A stretch of DNA of 64,000 bases from Streptomyces sp. LUP30 (GCF_001746365.1 NZ_MJAJ01000022.1:60193-124192), one strand, 5' to 3'; positions 40,376-48,756 are shown, counted from the first letter of the stretch. Notes: generated from the sequence alone by a model not told the origin. Numbers and translations are program-made.

Positions 40376-41431
40376 CTACAGCTCGACGCCCACCATCACG
40401 GGCTCGTTGACGAGCGTGACGCCGAAGGCCTCACGCACCCCGGCGACCACTTCGCGGGCCAGCTCCAGCAGGTCGTCCGCGGTGGCCGCGCCCCGGTTGG
40501 TGAGGGCGAGGGTGTGCTTCGTGGAGATGCGGGCGGGTCCGCTGCCGTAGCCCTTGGTGAAGCCCGCCTTGTCGATCAGCCAGGCCGCGGAGGTCTTGGT
40601 GTGTCCCTGTCCCGCCGGGTAGGCGGGCGGTTCCACGGCGTCGCCGAGCCGCTCCCGCACACGCGCGTGGAACGCGGCGAAGTCGGCGTCGGTGAGGATC
40701 GGGTTGGTGAAGAACGAACCGGCCGACCAGGTGTCGTGGTCCTCCGCGTCCAGGACCATGCCCTTCCCGGCGCGCAGCTTCAGCACGGTCTCGCGGGCGT
40801 CGGCGAGCGGTACGCGGTCCCCGGGCTCGACGCCCAGCGCGCGTGCCGTCTCGGCGTACTTCAGGGGCGCCGACAGCCCGCCCGCGTCCTCCAGCGCGAA
40901 CCGGACGCGCAGCACGACGTACCGCTCGGGGTCGGCCTTGAAGCGGCTGTGACGGTAGGAGAAGGCGCACTCCTCACCGGTGAGCGCGACCGTCTCGCCC
41001 GTGCGGCGGTCGTACGCGACGACCTCGGTGATCGTCGAGGAGACCTCCTGGCCGTACGCCCCGACGTTCTGGATCGGGGTGGCCCCCGCCGAGCCGGGAA
41101 TGCCGGCCAGGCACTCGACGCCGGCGAGCCCGGCCTCCACGGTGCGGGCGACGGCGTCGGTCCACACCTCTCCGGCGGCCAGTTCGAGCCGGGTCCCGAC
41201 GAGTTCGTAGCCGCGGGTGGCGATGCGCAGGGCCGTGCCGGGGAAGCCCTTGTCGCCGATGACGAGGTTCGAGCCGCCGCCCACGATCAGCAGCGGCGTA
41301 CCGTCGGCGTCGGCCTCGCGCACGGCGGCGACCACCTCGGCATCGGTCGTCGCGGTCACCAGCCTGGCGGCGGGACCGCCCAGCCGGAAGGTGGTCAGCG
41401 GGGCGAGCGGGGCGTCACGGAGTTCCTGCAC
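40376..41431 (-). CDS. murB: UDP-N-acetylenolpyruvoylglucosamine reductase
   Basis: Flavoenzyme making UDP-MurNAc for peptidoglycan in the cytosol. 351 residues with FAD-binding PLLIVGGGSNLVIGDKGFPG and AGIPGSAGATPIQNVGAYGQ, the substrate motif YRHSRFK, and the catalytic region GSFFTNPIL with the active-site Ser of type II/actinobacterial MurB, then the C-terminal KTSAAWLIDKAGFTKGYG. Start ATG at 41431. Well separated from hadB by repeats and a terminator. Confidence 0.97.
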   Translation of the reverse strand: MQELRDAPLAPLTTFRLGGPAARLVTATTDAEVVAAVREADADGTPLLIVGGGSNLVIGDKGFPGTALRIATRGYELVGTRLELAAGEVWTDAVARTVEAGLAGVECLAGIPGSAGATPIQNVGAYGQEVSSTITEVVAYDRRTGETVALTGEECAFSYRHSRFKADPERYVVLRVRFALEDAGGLSAPLKYAETARALGVEPGDRVPLADARETVLKLRAGKGMVLDAEDHDTWSAGSFFTNPILTDADFAAFHARVRERLGDAVEPPAYPAGQGHTKTSAAWLIDKAGFTKGYGSGPARISTKHTLALTNRGAATADDLLELAREVVAGVREAFGVTLVNEPVMVGVEL

Positions 41432-41473
41432 GCGCCCAGCCTACGAGACAGCGCTGACACCGATCCGGCCAGG

Positions 41474-41594
41474 CGTCCGCCGACGGGCCGTGGGATCGGC
41501 CGACGGGCGTCGGATCCGCCGACGGACGGTTGGGACCGGCCGACGGACGGTTGGGGCCGGCCGACGGACGGTTGGGACCGGCCGACGGGCCGCG
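41474..41594. repeat. Six tandem units of about 21 bp upstream of murB
   Basis: CCGACGG recurs at 41480, 41500, 41519, 41540, 41561 and 41582. The last four units are 21 bp apart and almost identical (GGACCGGCCGACGGACGGTT type), the first two more diverged. The period is a multiple of three, but no gene is convincing here. Confidence 0.8.
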
Positions 41595-41601
41595 GGGGAC
41601 G

Positions 41602-41638
41602 CGTAAGGGGCGTCTCTCCATGGAGGACGCCCCTTACG
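41602..41638 (-). terminator. Terminator downstream of hadB
   Basis: 13-bp perfect stem CGTAAGGGGCGTC / GACGCCCCTTACG, 37 bp after the hadB stop. Confidence 0.9.
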
Positions 41639-41675
41639 GCACCGTCTGCTGCCGGGCGTCCCGGCCGGGTCGCCC

Positions 41676-42104
41676 TCAGGCCAGTCGTACGACCGCCCGG
41701 GACATCCCGAGAACCTTCAACCCGCCGCTGGTCACCGTCAGATCGACCCGCACGGTGTTGTCGTCGAGCTTGGCGCCGACCTTGCCGGTCACCTCGATGA
41801 CCGCGCCCTGGTCGTCGTTCGGAACGACGACGGGCTTGGTGAAGCGGACGCCGTAGTCCACGAGCGCGCCCGGGTCGCCGGTCCAGTCGGTGACGACGCG
41901 GATCGCCTCGGCCATGGTGAACATGCCGTGCGCGATGACGTCCGGCAGGCCCACCTCCCTGGCGAACTTCTCGTTCCAGTGGATGGGGTTGAAGTCCCCG
42001 GAGGCACCCGCGTAGCGCACGAGCGTGGCGCGGTTCACAGGGAAGGACTGGGCCGGCAGCTCGGTGCCGACCTCGACGTCGTCGTAAGCGATCTTCGTCG
42101 TCAT
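41676..42104 (-). CDS. hadB: MaoC-type (R)-3-hydroxyacyl dehydratase, catalytic HadB-like subunit
   Basis: 142-residue hotdog protein with the hydratase motif GDFNPIHWNEKFAREVGLPD: Asp37 and His42 form the D-x4-H catalytic pair. By analogy with mycobacterial HadAB it would dehydrate 3-hydroxyacyl-ACP or -CoA, with the 42112 product as partner. Streptomyces lack mycolic acids, so the physiological substrate is open. It lies 7 bp after hadA, in one operon. Confidence 0.9.
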   Translation of the reverse strand: MTTKIAYDDVEVGTELPAQSFPVNRATLVRYAGASGDFNPIHWNEKFAREVGLPDVIAHGMFTMAEAIRVVTDWTGDPGALVDYGVRFTKPVVVPNDDQGAVIEVTGKVGAKLDDNTVRVDLTVTSGGLKVLGMSRAVVRLA

Positions 42105-42111
42105 CGGTTCC

Positions 42112-42603
42112 TCACGCCTTCCCGTCGGCCTGCGCCGCGGCTTCCGCGGGGTCTGCGGGGTCCGCCGCGCGGGCGACGAGCTTGGTCCAGGCGGTCACGA
42201 CGTGCTCGCCCGCCTCGTCGTGCACCTCGCCGCGGATGTCCAGGATGTCGTTGCCCGCCATGGACTTGACGGCCTCGATGGTCGAGGTGACCGTGAGCCG
42301 GTCACCCGCGCGCACCGGGCGCCGGTAGGCGAACTTCTGGTCTCCGTGCACCACGCGGCTGTAGTCCAGCCCCAGCTGAGGGTCCTGGACGACCTGTCCG
42401 GCCGCCTTGAAGGTGATCGAGAACACGAACGTCGGCGGCGCGATCACATCCGGGTGTCCCAGGGCCTTGGCGGCGTCCGGGTCGGTGTACGCCGGATGGG
42501 CGTCCCCCACGGCCTCGGCGAACTCGCGGATCTTCTCCCGGCCGACCTCATAGGGATCGGTGGGCGGGTAGGTCCGCCCGACGAAGGACTGGTCGAGTGC
42601 CAT
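42112..42603 (-). CDS. hadA: MaoC dehydratase partner, HadA-like subunit
   Basis: 163 residues with the MaoC N-terminal domain: MALDQSFVGRTYPPTDPYEV, then VGDAHPAYTDPDAAKALGHP. Where HadB has D-x4-H, this protein has no histidine at the spaced position, so it is probably the non-catalytic, substrate-stabilising subunit, as for mycobacterial HadA. ATG 42603 has an AGGAGG site 10 nt before. It follows rpmG after a terminator. Confidence 0.9.
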   Translation of the reverse strand: MALDQSFVGRTYPPTDPYEVGREKIREFAEAVGDAHPAYTDPDAAKALGHPDVIAPPTFVFSITFKAAGQVVQDPQLGLDYSRVVHGDQKFAYRRPVRAGDRLTVTSTIEAVKSMAGNDILDIRGEVHDEAGEHVVTAWTKLVARAADPADPAEAAAQADGKA

Positions 42604-42684
42604 GGGCCTCGGCACCTCCTGATTTGCTCTGCGCCGCTCTGGGACTGCGTCGCTCTACTGACCGGTACGAGTCGCTCAACGACA

Positions 42685-42718
42685 CGAGGCCGCCCCCGAT
42701 CACTCGGGGACGGCCTCG
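42685..42718 (-). terminator. Terminator downstream of rpmG
   Basis: Stem CGAGGCCG / CGGCCTCG, one mismatch, then CCCCG / CGGGG, with a 6-nt loop, 15 bp after the rpmG stop. Confidence 0.88.
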
Positions 42719-42732
42719 CATACGAGCCTGGT

Positions 42733-42897
42733 TTATCGCGTTTCGCGGTGCGCGGTGTGCGCATTGCAACGCGGGCAGTGCTTCTTCATCTCCATTCGGT
42801 CCGGGTTGTTACGCCGGTTCTTCTTGGTGATGTAGTTCCGCTCCTTGCACTCCACGCAGGCCAGCGTGATCTTCGGGCGGACGTCGGTGGCAGCCAC
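42733..42897 (-). CDS. rpmG: 50S ribosomal protein L33, zinc-binding type
   Basis: 54 residues from GTG 42897 (AATDVRPKITLACVECKERN). Two CxxC pairs (CVEC, CPRC) mark the C+ paralogue. AAGGAG lies before the start. It belongs to the tRNA-Thr/tRNA-Met/rpmG/hadAB group. Confidence 0.97.
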   Translation of the reverse strand: MAATDVRPKITLACVECKERNYITKKNRRNNPDRMEMKKHCPRCNAHTAHRETR

Positions 42898-42985
42898 AGG
42901 AGTGCTCCTTGACGAACGGATGGGACGATTAACGCATAGAAGAGTAGCCGATCGAAGGACCGACCCCACAATCGGCTACTGTCAG

Positions 42986-43058
42986 TAGCGGTGACCGGAC
43001 TTGAACCGGTGACACAGCGATTATGAGCCGCTTGCTCTACCGACTGAGCTACACCGCT
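42986..43058 (-). tRNA. trnM: tRNA-Met, elongator (anticodon CAT)
   Basis: 73 nt. Acceptor AGCGGTG / CACCGCT, D-arm GCTCAGTCGGTAGAGC, anticodon loop CTCATAA, T-loop TTCAAGT. The paired first base argues for the elongator rather than the initiator. Confidence 0.96.
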
Positions 43059-43104
43059 TTGATGGGATCGGGCCCCGCCTCGCGACGGGAACCTCACCCA
43101 CCAG

Positions 43105-43177
43105 AGCCCCAATACGGAATCGAACCGTAGACCTTCTCCTTACCATGGAGACGCTCTACCGACTGAGCTATTGGGGC
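43105..43177 (-). tRNA. trnT: tRNA-Thr (anticodon GGT)
   Basis: 73 nt. Acceptor GCCCCAA / TTGGGGC, D-arm GCTCAGTCGGTAGAGC, anticodon loop ATGGTAA, T-loop TTCGATT. It is 46 bp upstream of tRNA-Met on the same strand, likely one transcript. Confidence 0.97.
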
Positions 43178-43373
43178 GAGCGATGAAGACATTACACGGT
43201 CCGCAGCCGTTCACCCAAATCCGTTTCACGGGCCCCTCCGGGACCGCCCCGAGGGCCGTCTTCCGAGGTCCCGGCAGCCTCCCGCGCCCCTCCCGCACAG
43301 GGGGCCACACCAGTACGACTATTGCGCTCCTCCCCGCCCGCGCCGAACCGCCGCCCTAGGCTCGACTCACTCT

Positions 43374-43385
43374 GCGTGATCACGC
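43374..43385. promoter_or_regulatory. Perfect 12-bp palindrome upstream of the amidohydrolase gene
   Basis: GCGTGATCACGC lies 70 bp before the start and 12 bp after a possible -10 (TAGGCT, 43357-43362). Possible operator. No gene seen elsewhere in 43178-43455. Confidence 0.35.
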
Positions 43386-43455
43386 GTCCCTGTGCGACGC
43401 CTGCGTCCTCAGCGTGTGCTGCGTCACCGGCGCAGTCCCGAGCCCCTGGAGCGCG

Positions 43456-44736
43456 ATGCCCGACAGCCAGCCGCAGCCGCCCCACTCGTGGTCGTCCTCG
43501 TCCGGCGACTCCGACGGCTCGACCGACCCGGCAGCCCTGCTGCTGTGCGGGGCCCGTCTGACGGACGGCCGGACCGTGGACGTCCGGCTGGGCCGCGGGC
43601 GCATCGAGGCGGTCGGCACGGCAGGCAGCCTGACGGCCGGACCGGGCCCCTCCGGCCCGATCGCCGGCGCCCGCGTGGACCTCGGCGGCTATCTGCTGCT
43701 CCCGGCCCCGGCAGAGCCGCACGCACACGCCGACACGGCCCTCACGGCCGACGTCGACGGCCCCGTCTCCTACGCCCCCCTTGACGTCCAGCGCCGCGCC
43801 ACGGAGGCGGTCCTGGTGCAACTGGGCCATGGCGCGACGGCGGTACGCGCCCATGTCCACGTGGGCGACGTCCAGGGGCTGGGCGCGCTCGCCGCCGTGC
43901 TGCGGGCCCAACGCTCGCTGCGCGGGCTCGCGGAGCTGACGACGGTGGCGATGCCCCGGGTGCTGACCGGCGCGGCGGGAGCGGACGGACTCGCCATGCT
44001 CCGGGACGCGGTGAAGATGGGCGCCTCGGCGGTGGGCGGCTGCCCTGACCTGGACCCCGACCCCACGGGCTACGTGGAGGCCGTGCTCGAAGTCGCCGCC
44101 GAACACGGTTGCCCCGTCGACCTGCACACCGACGCCGGCGACCCCGGCCGCCTGGCCCGTCTCGCCGCGATGGCCGGCGGTCTGCGCCCCGGCGTGGTCC
44201 TCAGCCCCTGCGGTGGCCTAGCCCGCCTCCCCGCCGACACGGCCGGCCGCACCGCCGACCAACTGGCCGCCGCCGGCGTGACGGTGGTCTGCCTCCCCCA
44301 GGGCGGCTGCGGAGGCGTCGACCAGCGGGGCGCGGCCCCCGTACGGCTGTTGCGCGCGGCCGGGGTGCGGGTGGCGGCCGGCAGCGGGGCCTTGCGGGAC
44401 GTCGGCAACCCGGTCGGCCGCGGCGACCCCCTGGAAGGGGCCTATCTCCTGGCGTCCCGTCACGGCCTGCGCCCCGAGGACGCCTACGACGCCGTGAGCA
44501 CGTCCGCCCGCGCCGCGCTGGGCCTGCCCGAGGTGCGCGTCGAGGCGGGCTTCCCGGCCGACCTCCTCGCCGTCCGCGGCGACCGGCTGGCGGGCGCCCT
44601 GTCACTGGCGTACAGCAGGATCGTCATCCATCAGGGCCGTGTGGTGGCCCGCACGAGCGCGGTCCGCGAGTACTGCGACTCGGCGGCCGCCACGGAGTTG
44701 GGCCTCCCGAGACAGGGACGCGGGGACCTGTCATGA
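43456..44736 (+). CDS. Amidohydrolase (cytosine deaminase-like) with a degenerate active site
   Basis: 426 residues of the CodA-like barrel. EPHAHADTAL carries the first HxH, VRAHVHVGD and VDLHTDAGD the next ligands, and GNPVGRGDPLEGAYLLASRH the late conserved segment. In active relatives the strand-6 motif is SHC and the strand-8 motif GTDN or GSDN. Here they read LSPCGGL and AAGSGAL, so a His and the metal/catalytic Asp are missing, which suggests an altered or lost activity. ATG 43456 follows GGAG. The last 25 residues are a polar tail. Confidence 0.82.
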   Translation: MPDSQPQPPHSWSSSSGDSDGSTDPAALLLCGARLTDGRTVDVRLGRGRIEAVGTAGSLTAGPGPSGPIAGARVDLGGYLLLPAPAEPHAHADTALTADVDGPVSYAPLDVQRRATEAVLVQLGHGATAVRAHVHVGDVQGLGALAAVLRAQRSLRGLAELTTVAMPRVLTGAAGADGLAMLRDAVKMGASAVGGCPDLDPDPTGYVEAVLEVAAEHGCPVDLHTDAGDPGRLARLAAMAGGLRPGVVLSPCGGLARLPADTAGRTADQLAAAGVTVVCLPQGGCGGVDQRGAAPVRLLRAAGVRVAAGSGALRDVGNPVGRGDPLEGAYLLASRHGLRPEDAYDAVSTSARAALGLPEVRVEAGFPADLLAVRGDRLAGALSLAYSRIVIHQGRVVARTSAVREYCDSAAATELGLPRQGRGDLS

Positions 44737-44868
44737 GGACGACGGTCCATGAGGGATGACGGGCGCCGGCCCGCCGGCCCCGCCGGGCTCCGGACGACGG
44801 GCGGATCCTGAGCGGATCGGATCCGGCCCGTGCGGCGGGCGGGGCTCCCGGGGCGTACGGTCGACAGC

Positions 44869-45525
44869 ATGCGCATTGTCATCGCTGGTGGTCATGGTCA
44901 GATCGCGCTGCGGCTGGAGCGTCTGCTCGCCGCTCGCGGAGACGAGGTCGCGGGGATCATCCGCAAGGCGGAACAGAGCGACGACCTACGGGCGGCCGGC
45001 GCCGAACCGGTCGTGCTGGACCTGGAGTCGGCGTCCGTCGAGGAGGTCGCCGAGCGGCTGCGGGGCGCGGACGCGGCCGTGTTCGCGGCGGGTGCGGGCC
45101 CGGGCAGCGGGGTGGCCCGCAAGGACACGGTGGACAGGGATGCGGCGGTGCTGTTCGCCGACGCGGCCGTGCGGGCGGGGGTGCGCCGCTTCGTGGTCGT
45201 GTCCTCCATGGGCGCGGACCCCGACCACCGGGGCGACGAGATCTTCGACGTCTATCTGCGCGCCAAGGGCCAGGCGGACGCGTACGTGCAGGGTCAGGAG
45301 TCCCTCGACTGGACGATCCTGCGCCCCGGCTCGCTCACGGACGACGCCGGCACCGGCCTGGTGCGTCTGGAGGCCCGCACGGGCCGGGGCTCGGTCCCGC
45401 GCGACGACGTGGCCGCCGTGCTGGCGGAACTGCTCGACACCCCGGCGACGTCCGGTCTGGTCCTGGAGCTGATCAGCGGCTCCGCCCCGGTGGCCGTGGC
45501 GGTGAAGGCGGTGGCGGGGAACTGA
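44869..45525 (+). CDS. NAD(P)-binding atypical short-chain reductase (SDR_a5-like)
   Basis: 218 residues. The Rossmann motif GGHGQIALRLERLLAARGD starts at residue 7. VVVSSMGADPDHRGDE and WTILRPGSLTDDAGTG match NAD(P)H-binding proteins of the YwnB/YtfG-like group. Substrate unknown. It lies 132 bp after the amidohydrolase and is followed by a long GC-rich repeat. Confidence 0.88.
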   Translation: MRIVIAGGHGQIALRLERLLAARGDEVAGIIRKAEQSDDLRAAGAEPVVLDLESASVEEVAERLRGADAAVFAAGAGPGSGVARKDTVDRDAAVLFADAAVRAGVRRFVVVSSMGADPDHRGDEIFDVYLRAKGQADAYVQGQESLDWTILRPGSLTDDAGTGLVRLEARTGRGSVPRDDVAAVLAELLDTPATSGLVLELISGSAPVAVAVKAVAGN

Positions 45526-45570
45526 GACCGCTCCGCCGCCGGGCCCGTGGAGGCGGAGCAGACGGGGCAG

Positions 45571-45793
45571 GCGCAGGCGCGGGAGCGGGCGCGCGGGAGC
45601 GGGAGCGCTGGAGCGGGCGCGCGGGAGCGGGAGCGGGCGCGCTGGAGCGGGCGCGCGGGAGCGGGAGCGGGCGCGCTGGAGCGGGCGCGCTGGAGCGGGA
45701 GCGCGGGAGCGGGAGCGGGCGCGCTGGAGCGGGAGCGCGGGAGCGGGCGCGCTGGAGCGGGAGCGGGCGCGCTGGAGCGGGCGCGCTGGAGCG
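45571..45793. repeat. GC-rich minisatellite between convergent genes
   Basis: About 220 bp built from variants of GGAGCGGGCGCGCT and GGGAGCGGGAGC in irregular tandem order. It separates the 44869 gene (plus strand) from the small 45794 gene (minus strand). Both strands stay open across it only because the units lack stop codons. Confidence 0.85.
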
Positions 45794-46015
45794 CTAGAAG
45801 AGCGGCAGTTGCCCCGGGAACTCCGGCACGACGTAGCCGTCCAAGGACGGCTGAGCGGCCCCCAGTTGGGCCGTGCTGCGGGAGCCGGGACAGGAGACCA
45901 GGTCGCCGCTCCCCCGCGCCCCCGGCGGGTCGTGCCGGGCGAACCGTCCGGCGACGACGGCGATCTCGCGACGGCACTCCGGACAGGTTCTGCGACGGCT
46001 GGACGCGCTGGACAT
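45794..46015 (-). CDS. Small conserved hypothetical protein with a CxxC motif
   Basis: 73 residues beginning MSSASSRRRTCPECRREIAV. CPEC near the N-terminus and a later Cys (VSCPG) could form a zinc site. RFARHDPPG and the C-terminal PEFPGQLPLF look like conserved ends rather than random sequence. Function unknown. Its stop abuts the minisatellite. Confidence 0.65.
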   Translation of the reverse strand: MSSASSRRRTCPECRREIAVVAGRFARHDPPGARGSGDLVSCPGSRSTAQLGAAQPSLDGYVVPEFPGQLPLF

Positions 46016-46112
46016 GGGGCCAGTCTGCCCCAGTGGGCCACGCGGGTGCCCCTGGCGGGACGCGCCCCGCTCACCGCGCGGAAGTGCGCCGCCCTCCCTA
46101 GCATCGCTACAC

Positions 46113-46391
46113 GTGGCACATACCTTCGAGGAACTCGTGCAGAAGCAACGCGCGGCCGACGAGGCACACGCGAGGGTCGAAGCGCTGCGGGACGCCTACG
46201 GCGCGCCCACGGCCACTCCCTGGTCGGAGATCCAGACCGACACCTACGAGACCGCATGGCGCGCCTGGCGCGACCTGGCCCGCGACGTCCAGGCCACGGT
46301 GACCGAGTACGCCAAGGACGAGAACAAGCCGCGCAACGACGTCGAGGCGGAGGTGAAAAGGGCGGCGAAGTCCCCCTCCGAGGAAGCCTGA
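46113..46391 (+). CDS. Small helical conserved protein of unknown function
   Basis: 92 residues, highly charged and helical (FEELVQKQRAADEAHARVEA, WRAWRDLARDVQATVTEYAK). I do not recognise a family. The start is GTG 46113. No ribosome site is seen, but TAGCAT at 46099-46104 is placed so that transcription could begin at or next to the GTG, which would make it leaderless. It is the last chromosomal gene before the integrated element. Confidence 0.75.
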   Translation: MAHTFEELVQKQRAADEAHARVEALRDAYGAPTATPWSEIQTDTYETAWRAWRDLARDVQATVTEYAKDENKPRNDVEAEVKRAAKSPSEEA

Positions 46392-46489
46392 GACCAAACA
46401 GCCCCGGCTTGCCCGGAGACACCCGGCCCCACACGAAGAAACCCCTCCGCTCTACGTTTCCGCAGTTCAGAGGGGTCACTTCACTCAGC

Positions 46490-46540
46490 GTGGCGGCGCC
46501 AGGATTCGAACCTGGGAAGGCTGAGCCGGCAGATTTACAG
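46490..46540 (-). repeat. Distal attachment site: tRNA-Tyr 3-prime fragment
   Basis: Exact 51-bp copy of 50481-50531. It holds the anticodon-loop end, variable arm, T-arm and acceptor 3-prime half of tRNA-Tyr, without the 5-prime half. It is not a functional tRNA gene. Confidence 0.95.
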
Positions 46541-46688
46541 CCCTCACACGATCGCCTGGTTACACGTCCTCTGACCTGCGGCTTCTCGCGCATCGAAAGC
46601 CGGGCAATGGGTCATCGTCCACGACTCGTCCACATCCAGGAGGTCATGCGATGACCCACGGCAGCATGACGCACCTGAAGGGCACGGT

Positions 46689-47858
46689 CTATGTAATGGC
46701 CGCAGCCTGAGATCTTGGGCCTGAACCACTGGGGGAATCTCCCCGTCGGCGGGCCCCGGGCGGGGGGTCGCCTGGCCCACGCACATCTTCCAGCACCGCT
46801 TGCCCGCGCTGGTCAACGAATTTCGTGAACAGCTCCTGCGAGTACCCGAAGATGATGGCCCAGGCGATGATCTGCGCGGATGAGTCGAGCGCACTGAGAC
46901 CTGGAACAAATCCACCGCGCATGAGGAGAAGACCTCCGACAGCCGTCAGAGCGCCCGCTGGCAACTTCAATGCTGCCAGAGCAACTGGTACCCCATAAGG
47001 GGTGGCTGTACCTCTGATCTTCCGCAACGCTGAGGCTGAGGCGAGGCCAGCCGCTACAAGGCCAGCGACTTCAACAACGAAATAGTCTCGGCGCATGGCG
47101 GTCTTCTCGAGGTTTACGTCCACATCTGGGGAGGAAGGAAAAGGATCACTTCCTGTAGGGCAGACCACCTCGTACATCACTGGTGACTTTGTCCCCGGCT
47201 TCTCCGATTCTACTGAAAGAGCTTCCACCGACTTCGTTGGGTTAAAACAGAGTGGTACTACCTCGGGCCAGAGGGCACTGAGCGTGCAGATACTCACCGC
47301 CAGAACAAACAAGAACCCAGCCACCACCCATACGATGCGCACAAAGCTCTTGGCGCGCAGTTTTTCACGGAGGCTAACCGCCTGAGCAGCTTCGACCGCC
47401 TCGGTGATCATTACCACGTCGATATCGCTCAGGGAATCGCCGCGCCGGACATTCTCGACGGATTTCCTGCGCTCGTCGCCCGAGGGAAGATGCTCCTTGA
47501 CGACTGCCAGCAAGCTAGGCAGATATGGCTTAATGGCCTCCGGAGACGACAGGAAGGACTTTACCCAGAGCAGTCGAGCCGCACTAAGGTGGATCTGAGC
47601 AGCAGTTACATGTGACCCCAGCGGCATCCTGTGATGTTTTTCAAAGTCGAGCAACAAGTCTGCGGAATCCAATTCAGCACGGGCCGCCGCGAGTAGCTTC
47701 TTACCAGCATCAAGGTCAGAAAGGCTGTCATCCGTAGCCTCTACGAGAGCTCTCATGGTGCGAATAGTGGCGCGACCCTCTTCACTAAGTTCCCAGGAGC
47801 GTCGCTCCCGCCACCACTCACGGAAGCGCCCAAAATACCTATCGGCCAACTCTGCCAT
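46689..47858 (-). CDS. Element-borne membrane protein of unknown function
   Basis: 389 residues from ATG 47858 (MAELADRYFGRFREWWRERR), with GGAG before it. A soluble, mostly helical N-terminal half (about 1-205) is followed by a membrane helix (about 210-235), an extracytoplasmic-looking loop of about 70 residues, and three more hydrophobic segments (YFVVEVAGLVAAGLASA, GVPVALAALKLPAGALTAVG, AQIIAWAIIFGY). A Pro/Gly/Arg tail ends it. No known domain recognised. The DNA is visibly less GC-rich than the flanks, consistent with transfer. The 148 bp after it (46541-46688) and the 217 bp before it show no gene. Confidence 0.75.
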   Translation of the reverse strand: MAELADRYFGRFREWWRERRSWELSEEGRATIRTMRALVEATDDSLSDLDAGKKLLAAARAELDSADLLLDFEKHHRMPLGSHVTAAQIHLSAARLLWVKSFLSSPEAIKPYLPSLLAVVKEHLPSGDERRKSVENVRRGDSLSDIDVVMITEAVEAAQAVSLREKLRAKSFVRIVWVVAGFLFVLAVSICTLSALWPEVVPLCFNPTKSVEALSVESEKPGTKSPVMYEVVCPTGSDPFPSSPDVDVNLEKTAMRRDYFVVEVAGLVAAGLASASALRKIRGTATPYGVPVALAALKLPAGALTAVGGLLLMRGGFVPGLSALDSSAQIIAWAIIFGYSQELFTKFVDQRGQAVLEDVRGPGDPPPGARRRGDSPSGSGPRSQAAAIT

Positions 47859-48075
47859 GCCGCTCCATCTACCCCGACATACGATTGGAATCGCCCTAAT
47901 TGACCTATCCGGCGCATTCCTATCGCTCGTCTTGATGACGGCTATTACAACCGTAAGCCACGAAAAGACATCGTCCGAGCTGCTACCGACAGGACGTCCC
48001 GATGCTTCGCGCGCGGCTAGCCTCCGGCGAGTACGCCCCAGGTGACAAGTTCCCCGGGACGCTGTGTCGTTGCGG

Positions 48076-48699
48076 CTACCCAACCCACCGGACTCGTGCG
48101 CTTTCCGGCACCTCGACGTCACGGGGAACGACCCACGACTTGAAGCCCTCCCGCTTGCAGGTGAGTACGACCCGCATCGGGGAGTTCAGCCACTGGTCCC
48201 GCCATCGAGCAGCCCGATCGTGGCCTTCCTGCCAATGCGGCGGCCTGGTGCGCTCGATGCTGAACGGCCGCCCCGTACCAACATCCAAAGAGAACGGGGC
48301 AACGGTCTTCCCGTGCACGTCCGCACCATCGGCGCCATGCGTGAAACAGACCGGTCCCCACACCTGCGCGTCCACTTGCTCTTGTGTCGGCCCGCCGGTC
48401 AGGGTTGCGGTACGGGACATGTCGTCACTCTGCGCGATTTCGATGCGGATCTCGTCCAAGTGACAAAGGGGCAGCGGGCCAATGAGGCGCACCCTGAGCG
48501 TGGCTCGGTCGCCTTCACGGTCCTCGATGGAGAGGTCGAACTGCGGCAGCAGGTCAGCGTGCCACCGGTCCTGCTCGATCCGGGCGACTGTGTCAGCGGT
48601 GCGGCCGGACCGCCGGGCGGCAAACCATGCGCCGAAGGCGGCCACAGTGCTGAGGCCAGCCGTGGATAACGAGGCGACATCGCCCCTGGGGATATCCAT
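48076..48699 (-). CDS. Element-borne hypothetical protein with an N-terminal membrane anchor
   Basis: 207 residues beginning MDIPRGDVASLSTAGLSTVA. The first 28 residues include one short hydrophobic segment (AGLSTVAAFGAWFAA) followed by RRSGRTADTVARIEQDRWHA. The rest looks like a soluble beta-rich domain (FDLSIEDREGDRATLRVRLI). I recognise the type as a recurrent Streptomyces protein but no function. It shares the strand of its neighbours. Confidence 0.75.
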   Translation of the reverse strand: MDIPRGDVASLSTAGLSTVAAFGAWFAARRSGRTADTVARIEQDRWHADLLPQFDLSIEDREGDRATLRVRLIGPLPLCHLDEIRIEIAQSDDMSRTATLTGGPTQEQVDAQVWGPVCFTHGADGADVHGKTVAPFSLDVGTGRPFSIERTRPPHWQEGHDRAARWRDQWLNSPMRVVLTCKREGFKSWVVPRDVEVPESARVRWVG

Positions 48700-48756
48700 G
48701 CGGCGGGAGACTGGCGGCAGACACCCGCGCTGTGGATCCGATCGGCTCGCGCAGAG

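Noticed and set aside
41415..41621. Frame with a 7-residue repeat upstream of murB
   Set aside because: It reflects the 21-bp period of the tandem repeat; there is no ribosome site and it overlaps the murB start.
45547..46101. 184-codon frame across the GC-rich minisatellite
   Set aside because: The product is a Ser/Gly/Ala/Arg/Glu repeat that merely translates the array, and it overlaps the better-supported gene on the other strand.
46490..46540. A second tRNA-Tyr gene
   Set aside because: Only the 3-prime portion is present; the acceptor 5-prime strand, D-arm and most of the anticodon stem partner are missing.
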